Of a stretch of DNA of 64,000 nt, positions 33,373 to 45,300 are shown piece after piece. Within the stretch, counting starts at the first letter, position 1. Every line of letters starts with the position of its first letter. The stretch covers positions 1 through 64,000 of the forward strand of contig MEHQ01003579.1 in the NCBI GenBank assembly GCA_008828725.1, in the 5' to 3' direction. The notes beneath the pieces are model-generated. The model made no database searches, was not told the origin of the DNA, and was given only the letters and a program-made list of their open reading frames with translations. Both the position numbers and the translations under genes were made by a program. Origin of the DNA: Saccharina japonica (taxonomy: Eukaryota > Sar > Phaeophyceae > Laminariales > Laminariaceae).

Positions 33373-36300
33373 CATACATACATATCATACATACATATCA
33401 TACATACATACATACATACACAGCGTACCTTCGATTATTGTACAGTGTATTTGCCTTTAATATGGTTGGTCTACTGTACTACCCAAGGCATTCGAACCTA
33501 TAATATACGCGTATTATTTTGACTATACGCGATAGTCTACATGTTCAACTATTCTCGTGTTGGAGAAGGCGCTTGAACTCTGAAAATTACATAAATACGA
33601 ATTACCTTGTATGGTACAGTATGTATATGTAGAAAATGTTTTGGGTTTGCCTCTTCAGTGGGCCCCATAGAAAGACTGTGAGATCCACTGCATCGCCATG
33701 GGATTCTCATGAAAGCATCTAACTACAGTACTGTACGAGTACCAGGTACCTGTAGAAGAAAATAGAACCTACCCGACAAGTTCAAGCTCTTTCGACACCG
33801 ATTCCAGGGCGATAATTGCAGCAGAATTCGGTATGACAACACATTCTACCACTCCACGAGAGCTACTGTAGCGTTATTGTGCCTGTCTGTCACGTTGCCC
33901 TGAACACAGCGAGAACCACGCACCAATCGAACCAAACCCAGTTCCACAGCAGTAGGTGCAGTTTTTACACCGCGCTATAATGTTGCTCCCCGCTGGGGTA
34001 CATTGCTTATTTTTATTTTTTGCCCTTCCCATTTACTATATTCGCCCTTCCTTTTGCTCTCCTTCCTAGTCGTAACTCGGGTCCGGGGTCACAAAGGAAG
34101 CGCGTCTCCCTGCTCCCCACTACGGTTCGTGCCTTGAATGATTATCGCGAGAAGACTGCAGCCCTTTCTTTCTCTCCGCGACTCGCATTGAAGCCCCGCT
34201 TCTAGGCGCTCTCAGCAGTTGATTCCGCGTTCTCTATTTGTTTTTGCAAATAAACTCAAAGTTTCGACCCACGTGGGATTCGAACTCACGAAATCAACTC
34301 TAGCAGCATTTGAGGGCACCAGTAGCCCACTGGGGCCACCGGTTTCATGCATATATACATACTATTTGTCATTATGATACACCTGGTAGTGGTGTTTGTA
34401 GAGGTGTTTGTTTCGCGCCATCTGTGACTTCGTGTTTTCGGTGAACTTGCCTTCGAAACCCCATATCAAACGAGAGAAGAGTGCACTGAGGTCTGCGCTT
34501 TGTGAAACACCTACTTGCTGTATATAACAGGTATGTGCTGTAATACGAGACGCTTCGCGCAGCGGGTGGTTCCGCCCGCTACGCTCGCTCGTCAAACAAT
34601 GACACAAGATAGTAAGAAAGTCACAGATGACACAAAAAATGAGGAGGAAACAGGCGACACGCAACCACCACTCGCACAGCAATGGCGCATACAGTCCCGA
34701 AGATTTGATGCCATCTCGTTCCGTGCAAGGCCAGTTATCATCCGCCGCGCATGATCCTCCGTGCGCAAAGCGCCATTCTTTGCTTTGGATAAATCAGAAA
34801 AAAACAAACGAAGAAACAAAGAAGAAAAATAGTTTCAGGACCGATGCCGAAAAAACTATTTTCCCTTCGGCATTTCAGAGTTGGCGGTAGGCTCAGAAGC
34901 TAGAGATGTGTCAAAAGGCTGGCCTCCGAGGTGGGGTACACACATATATTAATTTACATGTAGAAACACTTCCTGTGCAACCCCACTGTAGGCGGCCCCC
35001 TTGTAACAGCACTTCAACCATGCTTCCTTTGTTGTCCTTTTCCGAGCAAGGCGAGAGGTGGAGATTCAATACGCCATGCGCCACCCGAACATCGTTGAAG
35101 TCATCGCCTTCGACCTAGGCGACAAGGGATCCCCGCCGTGCCTCATTATGGAGCTGATGGAGGAGACGCTCTACGACTTCCTGGGTACGGATGGCATTGT
35201 TTTGGACCCCACCGACAAAGTCCAAATCTTGCGGGATATCAGTGAGGTGCGAACACACAAAGGTTGGCGCTTGTATCCTGACTGTACCTGTGTGCGTGCT
35301 TACAATGCGTGCAAAAGGGAAGTTGTCGAGTGCAGCAGACCTAACGAAATATTTAGGTCTGTTTCGCCGTTCCCTGCGTTCCTTTGTCAAGAGGGTGTTG
35401 CCGTGCGGTAGACGGTGTACTGTAGAATAATGCTACTCGGTGTATAACGAAATCGGTAGCAGTGCTAGATACTGCAGTGTAGAATGTAATACTCGTGTGT
35501 ATACTGTAAATGATTATCGTGAACGTCGAGGGGGGGGGGGGGGTTTTGACGCCTTTGCATACCCCTTTACCCCTCGTACGAGCCGAATCCGTCTGCTTGG
35601 CGCCCACCGTCCTATCTCAAGCACGAACAGCGACCGGTTCAGCCGCGCTTACTCCTACGTACACTCTACGGCTAATGGAACGTACGACTGATAAACATCG
35701 CGTCATCGACGACACATACACGCATGCACGAAACTGGCTCTTCACCTTCTTGTAGGCGAGAGGCATAGGTCAGACGCTCTCGTTATCCTGGTTTGCACCG
35801 TTTGCCCCTGGGCGCACTGACGTACGATGCGCACTCCGGTCGCATGCACACCGCGATACGGTCGGCGGGCATACACATGTACCTGCGCGTGCACGCTCTA
35901 CCCAAGCAGGGCGTGCAGTTCTTGCATCGTCGAGGGATCATACATCGCGACCTGAAGAGCCTGAACGTCCTACTAAACTACGACGAAAGAACGGGGGACA
36001 GGACGGCCAAAATCTCTGACTTCGGACTCGCAAAGATGAACTCTGCGATCACCACCGCAACGGGTTGTGGGCGCGGCGTCCATTCCAAGGTTCGCTTGTT
36101 GTCGGTCGGCCAGTCAACCGGTCAGTCGAGTTGCTCAGCATTTTCAAAAGCACGTTCGATTTGTCTTGTGTGCGCGGCTGTAGTTTCGGGTAGCCGGTCG
36201 CGTTGTCTATTCTCGTGGGTTGGCCTGTTGGCATGTAGGCCACACGTTTGGTACTAGCGTTAACCCTCGGCCAGTGCCGTGTGTCGATTTGGCACTGTCG

Positions 36301-39300
36301 ATGTGGGGCTGTCGGTATGGTGCCGTCGGGATGGTGATGTCGGTATGGTAATGCCTGCGCGTGGTATGTACAGTAGGAGGAGCGTAGATCTTCTATTCGG
36401 CGCAGGGAGTTTTTCTGTGAGTAGCACAATACAGGAGATACAGATAGTCGTACTAAGCCGTCGCATTGCTGCTGGCGTGACCGAACAAATGTTCCGTTTG
36501 GGGAACCTTTGCAACGCAGCAAGGGCTCTTCAAAAACGTAATCGGCACCCCGGCTGACTGGGGTGAATACGACTCGTAATCACACAACACACCGGTCGAG
36601 GCCGACACAACATACCAGTCACAACATGCCAGTCGAGGCCGTGCCCTCTGAAGCTGGCCGCCGATCATGCGTAGTTGCTGCTTTTAATCACCGCGCCCTG
36701 GTCCGCTTGACAAAAGGTGGGGTCGGACTTCTGGATGGCGCCCGAGGTGTACTCCACCGGTGAGACCTTTCTGGCGTCGGACGTTTTCAGCCTCCACGTC
36801 GTCATGTGGGAGGTGAGGGCGTTTAGCAACGTACGATGTGGGAACTTTGGTGTTCCTTCCTGTAGTGTCGTGACTACTACGCCATAGAGCTGCCATTTAT
36901 GTGCCATGCAATCGGAAAACACACCAACAAACTCGACGCTAGTCGACGAGGGGAGAAAGGGCTGAAGTCCTCTCGCGATAAATATCCAAGGCATGAACCG
37001 TAGTGGGGAGTGGGGGGGGTGGGGGTCTGCTACGTGACCCCGAATCGTAACCGGTAAGGAGAAAATAAGGGCGAACATAATAAATGGGAAGGAAAAAATG
37101 ATAAGGCCAGCATACTGTACAAGAACAGCCAACCTCAACATTGGAAACTGCAGTCTAAACCAACACGGAATACCTGGGGCGATAATAGGGGAGATACGTG
37201 TGAGGGAGATCACAACAGTCAAGGGGTCAAGGGTGGGAGAGCCAAGGCAAGAATTTTGAGTCGTGTCTCAGAGGATAATTACTCGTCATCGTCATACACC
37301 TACGCTGAAGGTACCGTCAAGAATCATACTGTTGACTTTGGCTCTCTCTGTGATGGGTATTGTGTTTCCCTTACGCGTCTGCCGATGGGGCATTACTCCA
37401 TTATCCCACCTGAAAAAAAGCCATTAATTTTGTGTAGTATCTTATGGACCTAAAGGACACGCGCGTCAAGGCCATGTAGTTGTAACCACGTGTGATTTAC
37501 AGAGGGAGATGGTTCATCAGGAATCTGAGTTTGGTGGATTAGGTTCCCTGAAGGGTAACCGGTATGTTAGGGTCGCAGGGGGCTTGCAGGAACGCCGCTT
37601 CCTGTCACTTGTTTTTCACTTGTTTTTCTTGTTCTTGAGGGTTATCCTCTTGTCATCAACACCAACTCCTGACCCTCTGCTTGCTGCTCCTGTGGCGTGT
37701 CCTCTGCATTGGGATGGATTGCCAACGACGACGGCTGTTCCTCCCCCTGCAAAATGATTATATATGCAAGGCTTTCCTTTAGAGTGGTTGTAAGATGGGA
37801 GTTGGTTCTTGCACGAATACAATTTGCTTGTAGTTGAGTTTGGAATAGTGCGCCAAAAATTGCAGTTGTATGGGGGATTAGTGTGGCCACAATGAGTTAC
37901 AACTTTACAGTACATAAAAAGCTAGTCTACATCAAACCGTCCAAATCCGGGCGACGCAAGAGAAGTATAGTATACCAGTAAGGTTGTGCCCCCCCCGTAC
38001 GCAGTACGTCAGCAGTAGCAGAGCAGCAACGAACAATACAGAGCGGCAGCCTATATACTGTGGTCTATGCTGGTTCGTGGACGAGTCGACAATGTGTACA
38101 TTCTTTTTTCATCAGACCCGCAGACACAACCAAGACACTCTGCTGTCGTGCATAAGGGGCGGTGTATGTATTGTATGATACTCGTACATACACCGGAACG
38201 TACTTCGTACCGGTACGACTTGTTTACTTTCTTGGAGCAATTGTTTACAGAGGATTTCCTGTAAATTTCCTGTAAAATAGTAAAACAAACGTGCCTCTTG
38301 CGCAGACGGGAAGTGCAAAAAACAGCAAGCTATTCATCGGGCAAGTAACTACGCTACGGCACTAACTGGTGGTCTGTAATCTGTACAGCAGCAGCAAAGT
38401 AATAAACGAGTTGTTCCGTGTCCCCGCAGACCGCAGATACACTCCTTCCGTCTGAGTTCCCTTCGCAGAAGTCGATTGAGTACTACTTGCTCTGCTGCAG
38501 TACAGCGGTACATCATGATGAGCTTTGCCTGATAGTCTGTATGATGGCGTCTCTCTCTACGCTCACAAAATGCCGGTTGTACAGCAACAGTACATCATGA
38601 GCTCCTTTATAGGATAGTCTGTATGCTAGTGTCTCTCCCTGGTGCTGTACAAATGCCGGCCGTCGAGCAACTGCGTTATGGTGGTTGCGCACCAAAGCGC
38701 CCGCTGCTTCCACCCGTTGCTGCTGCTGCGTGTAGCTCCCGTGACCGCAGCCACATGACTTAGGCATGCGCTATCGTAGCAGTTGATCGTGTGCTGCTGA
38801 TGTGCATCTGAATCATCAGCTCTGTCTGATGACCTGTATGACGATGTCCCCGGCAAAGCAGTTAATTGGCGGCGAAGCTGCTGCTGTATAAATGCTTGCC
38901 ATGCGTTGTCGTTCCACAAGCTCACGTCGTCGTTGCTGATAAATTAAACTATAGTCGTGCTGCTGCCAGCTGCCGGTGAAAAGTGAAACTAGCAAATATA
39001 TTTCGAAGAGCTTTCCATCGGTAGTTGGGCCGTTTGTCACGAAAATTGAGCCGTTTGTCACGAATAAGAACTATCTAACGGTCCACTCACAACTAACGAC
39101 CGACCGAGGTCTACGAATGCTACTCGTATAGGTAGTTATGTACATCAATTTGGCCATCCTGTCCTCGATCATGCCTAACAACGCCGCAGTCCAAATCCCT
39201 TTTGGCATAAGCCGCTGCCGTTGGTACCTGGCAAGTGTTCCCAGCGTGGCAACACGCTGCAAGAGGCCCGGTGTCTCGATCGCGCTGCTCGTGCGATACG

Positions 39301-42300
39301 TCCTGGGCTGGCGCTGGTACCTCATCATCAAGGGGTTCCCTCATGATTTGGCTGGTAGTGTCTCCATAAACTCCAAGGGCAGTGACCACTGTTTTTAGCG
39401 AAGTATTATACGCGGGCTGTTTTAAGTTCGGCGGAAGCAGTCCGTCTTGCTTTTATGATCTAAGTCCGTTGCTACCCCACAGTGAGACTGAGGAAAATAA
39501 TAGTCATCCTAACCCTTGCACGAGCCATAGTTTCGACCAAGCCGCTAGCGCAAGGGAGTACCTCTTACAAGGGGTCGGCTCCACCGCGAAGACAATAAAA
39601 CGAGACCCCGGGATGTCATCATGCAGAGAGAAGATTTAGAAAACGAATTTTATCAATAATCGTCCAAGCGGAGTCGAAGGCGGAAACAAAGAGGAGCAAC
39701 ACAAACCAAGAAAACCAATTGACCAAAAGCTGCATTCCTGCAAGCCTGTTGCGACCCCAATGAATCGGATACCCTTCGGGCAGCCTAGTCCACCACACTC
39801 AAATTCAGGACTAAACATCTCTGTAGAGCATAAGCGGTCACACCGATATGATCTTGACGCGATTGGCCTTTATATCCATACGACCTGCCCGCTATCAAGA
39901 GAGGCGAAACTAGCTGATGTTGCAGTTGTCCGGAATTAATACCCCTGACCGTTTCCCACCCCCGCGCCGGGCTACGGCAGTTATTGGGGCTGGATGTTTT
40001 GAGGCCAGGGCTTTTTTTCCCCACTGTGTTATGTTTGGGTCCGATGTGCATTTCACAACATTAGCCCTTAGATATATCTTCAGGAGGGTTCATAGTAACC
40101 CGAAACTACCTATGGTGTGAAAATGTACAGTAGGAGAATACATGGTTTTTGGGTCCATCGTAGGCTCTGGCTACTACGGTCCCTCGTAATAGCCCCTGGG
40201 ATTTTGTGGATCAGGCCAAGGGTATGCGCGGATCTGAATCTCGGACACCCCACTACCCCCCCCCCTATATTGGCGGGAAGAACCGGACCGTTGTGATCCC
40301 AGAAAACAATAAGTCAACTTTTTTTTTTATATCACCCCACCAGCGAAAACAAAATAGGGGGGGTCTCTAAAACCAAGTTAAAAAAGGGAACAAAAAACGG
40401 AAAAAAAATGGTTTTCGCTCATTTCATCCTGTGATCACAGCGATCCGGTTTGTTTTTCATTCTGAACTTCCTACAAGTGTGGTGTCGTTTTTTTTTTTAC
40501 ACCCTTGATCAGGCTCATATTAATAGTAGTATAGGTGTTTTCTTTATTCCGGGTGTTGATTGCTACGAACGGCAGGCACAATATAGAGGCCCCCAATGGA
40601 CCACCCTCAGAGAAAATATATGCTACGACTGTGATCCGGAATATAAAGATGATTTCGATGGAATATCAATATAACAACTGTGCTTATATTTCGGTTCAGA
40701 GTGGTACACAGGTGCCCAGGACGCCCCCCCCCCTAGACAATATGGGCGCAAAAACAAACGGTTTGGAGACAATGGACAGTTAGAGGCGAGAATGAAGGGC
40801 TATTTTGACCCCAAAACGTAGCAGGCTATTCGAAATCACAACTCTAAAAATCCAACAAACAGCGCAAAATCAAAATAGCCTGGGAAAGTCTAATTACTTG
40901 GCTTTACACTACCTAAACGGTACATTCTATATCAGGAAAATCTCCGAGCTGGAGACCAGTTGCGCGCTGACACTTGACACACACCTCTGGCTGGTGAAAA
41001 CGAAGAGGATAGACGCACATTCGGCAATATTGTTATTATCTGGCGCTTTTAAAGGCGGAATAACATGTTTTTGGGCATCCTTCTTGCTCTTTGGGCGAGG
41101 GGAAGACTTGTCTCACGTTTGTGTAAACAAATGTATAACGTTCCACTGCGCTGGGATATGGTGCGCACAGCAACGCAACCCCCAACTGATTTCATTCAGC
41201 AACCGCCGAGAAATTCCCATCCGAAAATAGCCTCTTTCCCGGTTGTCGGTCTGCAAAAAATCTGATTTTGGTGATGGGAAAATAAAAAAAAACACGAGGG
41301 GAGCACGACTAAAGGGAAGAAGAGAAAAGTAGGTCGGGCCAGGATGGATAGCCATCTAGAACGCACAGGACAAGCGATGCACGGGGCTTCGGCGGTCGCA
41401 CGCCAGGCGACTGCCATCGAACGCGGTGGCCTCGCCGCGGCCGAGTCCATCCGTGATCGGGCGGTGAAGGAACAAAACATAAGTCGCGCGGAGGCCTCTG
41501 AGGCGAAAGCACAGATCTCAAGCGCAACTGCTCGAATTCGCGAGCACCAGTCCAGCATAAATCTGCAACTATTAATAGACCTCCGTCGCCAGTCAGACGC
41601 GGTGCTGGCCAGGACCCGGGCTGAGCTATGCGACCAGCAATAAGCCGCGCGCAAGCAGGAGGCGATGCTAGTTGCATCGGACGCGCGTGCACGCAGTCAT
41701 GGCGAGGCGCAGGACGCGCAATGCGGACCCGAGGCGATGACCGAAGATGGGTGCAGCTGCAGCAGAGCAGGGTCACCGACTGGCTTTTCAGAAGCCGCGG
41801 CTTGGTGCATGCCCGACCCCAGGGGATGCACTGGCCTGCTGTCGGCCATCGAGCTCAATGCTCCTACAGTAAAGTGCGGCCAGCTCACGCTCAAGCGTCC
41901 ATGTGTTGCAGCTCTGCGCTCTGCCCCCGGTGACGTGTAGCAACCCCATTCGTGTACGATATCATGTAACGCAGCAGCTCAAAACATGTTATGCTCGTAC
42001 GAGTAAACGAGGAAGGTCGAGCTCTCTCGCCGTCAGAAAAAATGACGGTGCATCCACGATTTTGTTTTTCCCCTTCGATGATGGGCTGATCGTGAAAGTT
42101 TCGTTTTTCCAGTTTAAAGATCCCCGGACAAAACAATGGCGAATTTTACGTCTAAACAAAAGGCATTATTACCGCTAACAGTGTAGCGAACAACCACAAG
42201 GTGTCGACAACCCTGCATTCGGCATGCCTAATGGTGTTCTACGTTGTTCAAGACTCTACAAATATGTTTTTCACGCCTCACGTCGTGCAAGGGGGAAGTC

Positions 42301-45300
42301 CCGGCCACCTTGCGCACTACCCATACATACCATAGGTGGTACGGCCCGGCGCTTCGTGCTTGGCACTAACAAGGTTTACCTGGTTGGTGAAAACCAAACG
42401 TGCTCCGTCCCGGCATTGTAGGAATGCGAGGATCTACGATAATACGACTACGGCCATGCACGATATAAGTACCCCCCACACACACTCTATATGCACTATG
42501 CCCAAGTCCTTCGTGTCCCCCGACGCCGGACGCCTTCCCCTCTTCCACAATACTTATCGTGGCCCTACCGCGCTCGAACCCCCTCATTAAAAAGGTGCTC
42601 ACTCATAGCATGGTTGGCGGGGGCAAACCCATCGGAGACCGGCTGCAGACCGATCCCGGCGCTCATCTACGGTTTGACGGAATGGATTGCTCACCAGCTG
42701 TAGAAAGCCACCTCAAGAACATCGCGTGGAGATGTGGCTACCACGATCAGTCCGACCGACCAAAGATGGCAGAGGTGAGGAGTAGCCGAAGAGGGCAAGA
42801 AACTGTAATGGCGCGGGGACCACACTTAGCGCTTAGCGGGTGTGGTGTGATTGCCGTAGTTGATGGTCGGGCAGTCGACCATGCTGCACTGTTGATTGAA
42901 GCTGGGCATTTCGGCTCGTGGTATTACCTGTGATATTCGTTCGCCCCATTGATCGAAACAACGCGCGGTCTGTCTGTTCGGAACAAACCCGGCGCCCGGT
43001 GCGTTATCGTGATTTCGGAGGTGATTCAATACGCCCCCCTTATGATCGTCCTGGTCGCATGCACAGGTGTGCTCGGTGTTGTCGGCAGTGCTTGACCACC
43101 TGGAGTGCCCGGAGGAGAACCTTCTAGAAGAGGTCGCGCCTTCCCCAACACAGCTACCAAGACAGCAACACGAACCCCAAGGGCAACAGCAGCCGCAGTC
43201 GCCAGCCCAGGAACAACAAGAACAGCATACAAGATCTGATGAACTTCACGAACAACCGCGTCCGAGAGGAAACGAGCTCCCTCACGAACCACAACAGCAA
43301 CAAGGAGAAAAAGAACAGCATGCACAGAGCAGCGAAGAGCAAGGGGGGAAAGGGGAGGAGAAGGAGCACGAACAAAAGGTCCGTCAAGAACAAGAAGAAG
43401 CGCATCACGAAGATGGTGGTCAGCAACAGGAGCAGGGAGAATGCCAAACCGAACCAGAAGAGCAGCAGCAGCAGCAGCGGCAGCCCCCTCTCACGTTCAT
43501 GGAACGCGTACTCTACGGTGCGAAGGAAAGACGGCTCGCTTCCGGTTACAATCTGGGAACAGTGGAGACGACAGGCGTGAGCACTGGCAGCAACATTTCT
43601 TCTTTGTCGTCTATGTCGGCGGCGAGACCTTCGCAACGGGCCTACTCACTCGACGAGACGCGGCCGGCTGTGGCCAGGGCACCGGCGCGGTTGTTCGACT
43701 CCACGGGTGTGTTAGGGTGTTGTAGTGTGCATGGTGTTAGGCGTGAGAGTCAGATGCGTGGGGACACCGGTTGGTAGACTAAGATTGTGGTTGTGGTGTT
43801 GCTGCTCACCTGTCTTGTGGTATGTCGGCTGGCTGAGATTCTCCAAACGTTGATGCCGACAACATTTGCGGTGGATGGCCTTTCTCGCACTCTTGAACAA
43901 GGCCTGATATGAGATCTGAGGGTAGGGCTTGCGTACGTAATGTAGTTGTTTCAGCCACTCGTGTATGGGATGAAATGTGACGGACGCATGGTTGCAGGAT
44001 TTGCGTTTAGTGCGAAAGTTTATTTCGACGACGAGAAACATGTATGGGCATGATGTATATGTTCGGGAGTTCGAACCGAGCAGCGATGTACAGCAGTATT
44101 AATGACAAAATGTTCTCGGTATAGACGCCTGTGATCGACATGAATAGCACAACTACGCCATCAACAGTACTCGCAACCCCCGACGATGTAGTCAAGTAAA
44201 TAGCCCCTCCCTTTCCCCCGTCCCACTCTTGCCTCTGCGACGAAACGTCCAACTTTGCAGATTCGTATCAACGTACCATTGGCGAGGAGGGTTCACTGTC
44301 GCGAGAGGTCTCAACTGGGTCCGTCGATCCTTTCCCAGTCACGCTGCAGGGCGACCGCGCCGTGCTGTTCAAGCTTCTGCGTGCATGGGCCCCATCCTCC
44401 GTCGCCAACAATTTGACTGCGCGCTCGGAGTGGGTAAACTCGACCGGCTGGGGCACGCGCATTGCCATGAAGGACTGGCACGGGGTTGACGCGCGAGACG
44501 TCAATGAAGAGGGGGCGGTTATTGAGCGAGTAACTGCGATGATCCTGCCGATGAATGGCCTTTGCGGTGAGTGTAGCGTTTAGTCGGCGGTGTTAATTTG
44601 TTCTGGATAAACCACCGAGCCACTCAGTCAGCGCTACCTAGGTGGCTCAATGGTGCATCCTTTGTAAACGGACAAAAGAGGTGCCTTGGGGCTCAAAGCT
44701 GACTTACTGTAGTGGCGCAGTGGGTTTACATTTTAACCGAATAGGCGGGAGTGCCATATCCGTGTTTTTGGCGCCGGGTGTTAGTTTTGCCTGAGCTTTC
44801 AGCATTTATATATATCTATCTATTATATATAGTTCGTCTGATGCCCAAAAAACAATACTTTAATCAAGTGACCTTTGATGCCCACTTTATCATAGCAATT
44901 TAGAGTAGCGCTGATGAAAAAAAAAAAACTTCGTACAGCAGTTCGCTTTGATGCCCAATTCCCAAATCAACCACAAATAGAACATATATTCTGCATGCGA
45001 CGATTGACCTTCGATCTCGAAATAGACTCAGTCCACGACTAACGAACTTCGTACCAGGCAAGGCCAGCAAGTGTACATAGCGGCCTCGAAGGTATCATTA
45101 CGATTCGTAGTCTAGGGAGCGAGCGGTTGCTTGCGGCGTCCGACGGTCTTCGTCGAAAAACCTTAAAACACTCGTTCTTGCGATCGGATAGAGTTTTCGT
45201 GTTCTGTTTTGAACTCAGCTGCCAACTGTGTTTTCGTCAGACGCCTGCTCGGCGCCCTCCGCATATCATCGACCGAGGCGTGAGAACTGTGGCACTGCGC

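Larger units (their letters stand above)
36813..42594 (+). other. Giant kinase intron
   Basis: 5,782 bp splitting the kinase C-lobe. It holds a diverged inverted repeat (37444-37610 and 39715-39880), a ~95 bp repeat around CATCATGATGAGC.. CTGTATGATGGCGTCTCT (38510-38900, three diverged copies), the coiled-coil ORF at 41.3 kb, and a Z fragment. Both splice sites are well supported by the family alignment. Confidence 0.8.

Noticed and set aside
33089..33460. Long open frames with Met-Tyr-Val-Cys or Tyr-Ile-His-Thr repeats
   Set aside because: Translation of the ATAC microsatellite.
35058..35246. Kinase exon 3 starting at the nearest AG (35057)
   Set aside because: It would break the phase with exon 2; the AG at 35050 keeps the frame and gives the expected Arg-Glu before helix C.
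37444..39880. Possible retrotransposon coding remains in the inverted repeat
   Set aside because: No reverse transcriptase, integrase or protease motif could be read in any frame.
44636..44720. Possible second tRNA-like sequence (GGTGGCTCAATGG)
   Set aside because: No B box at the right distance and no foldable arms.
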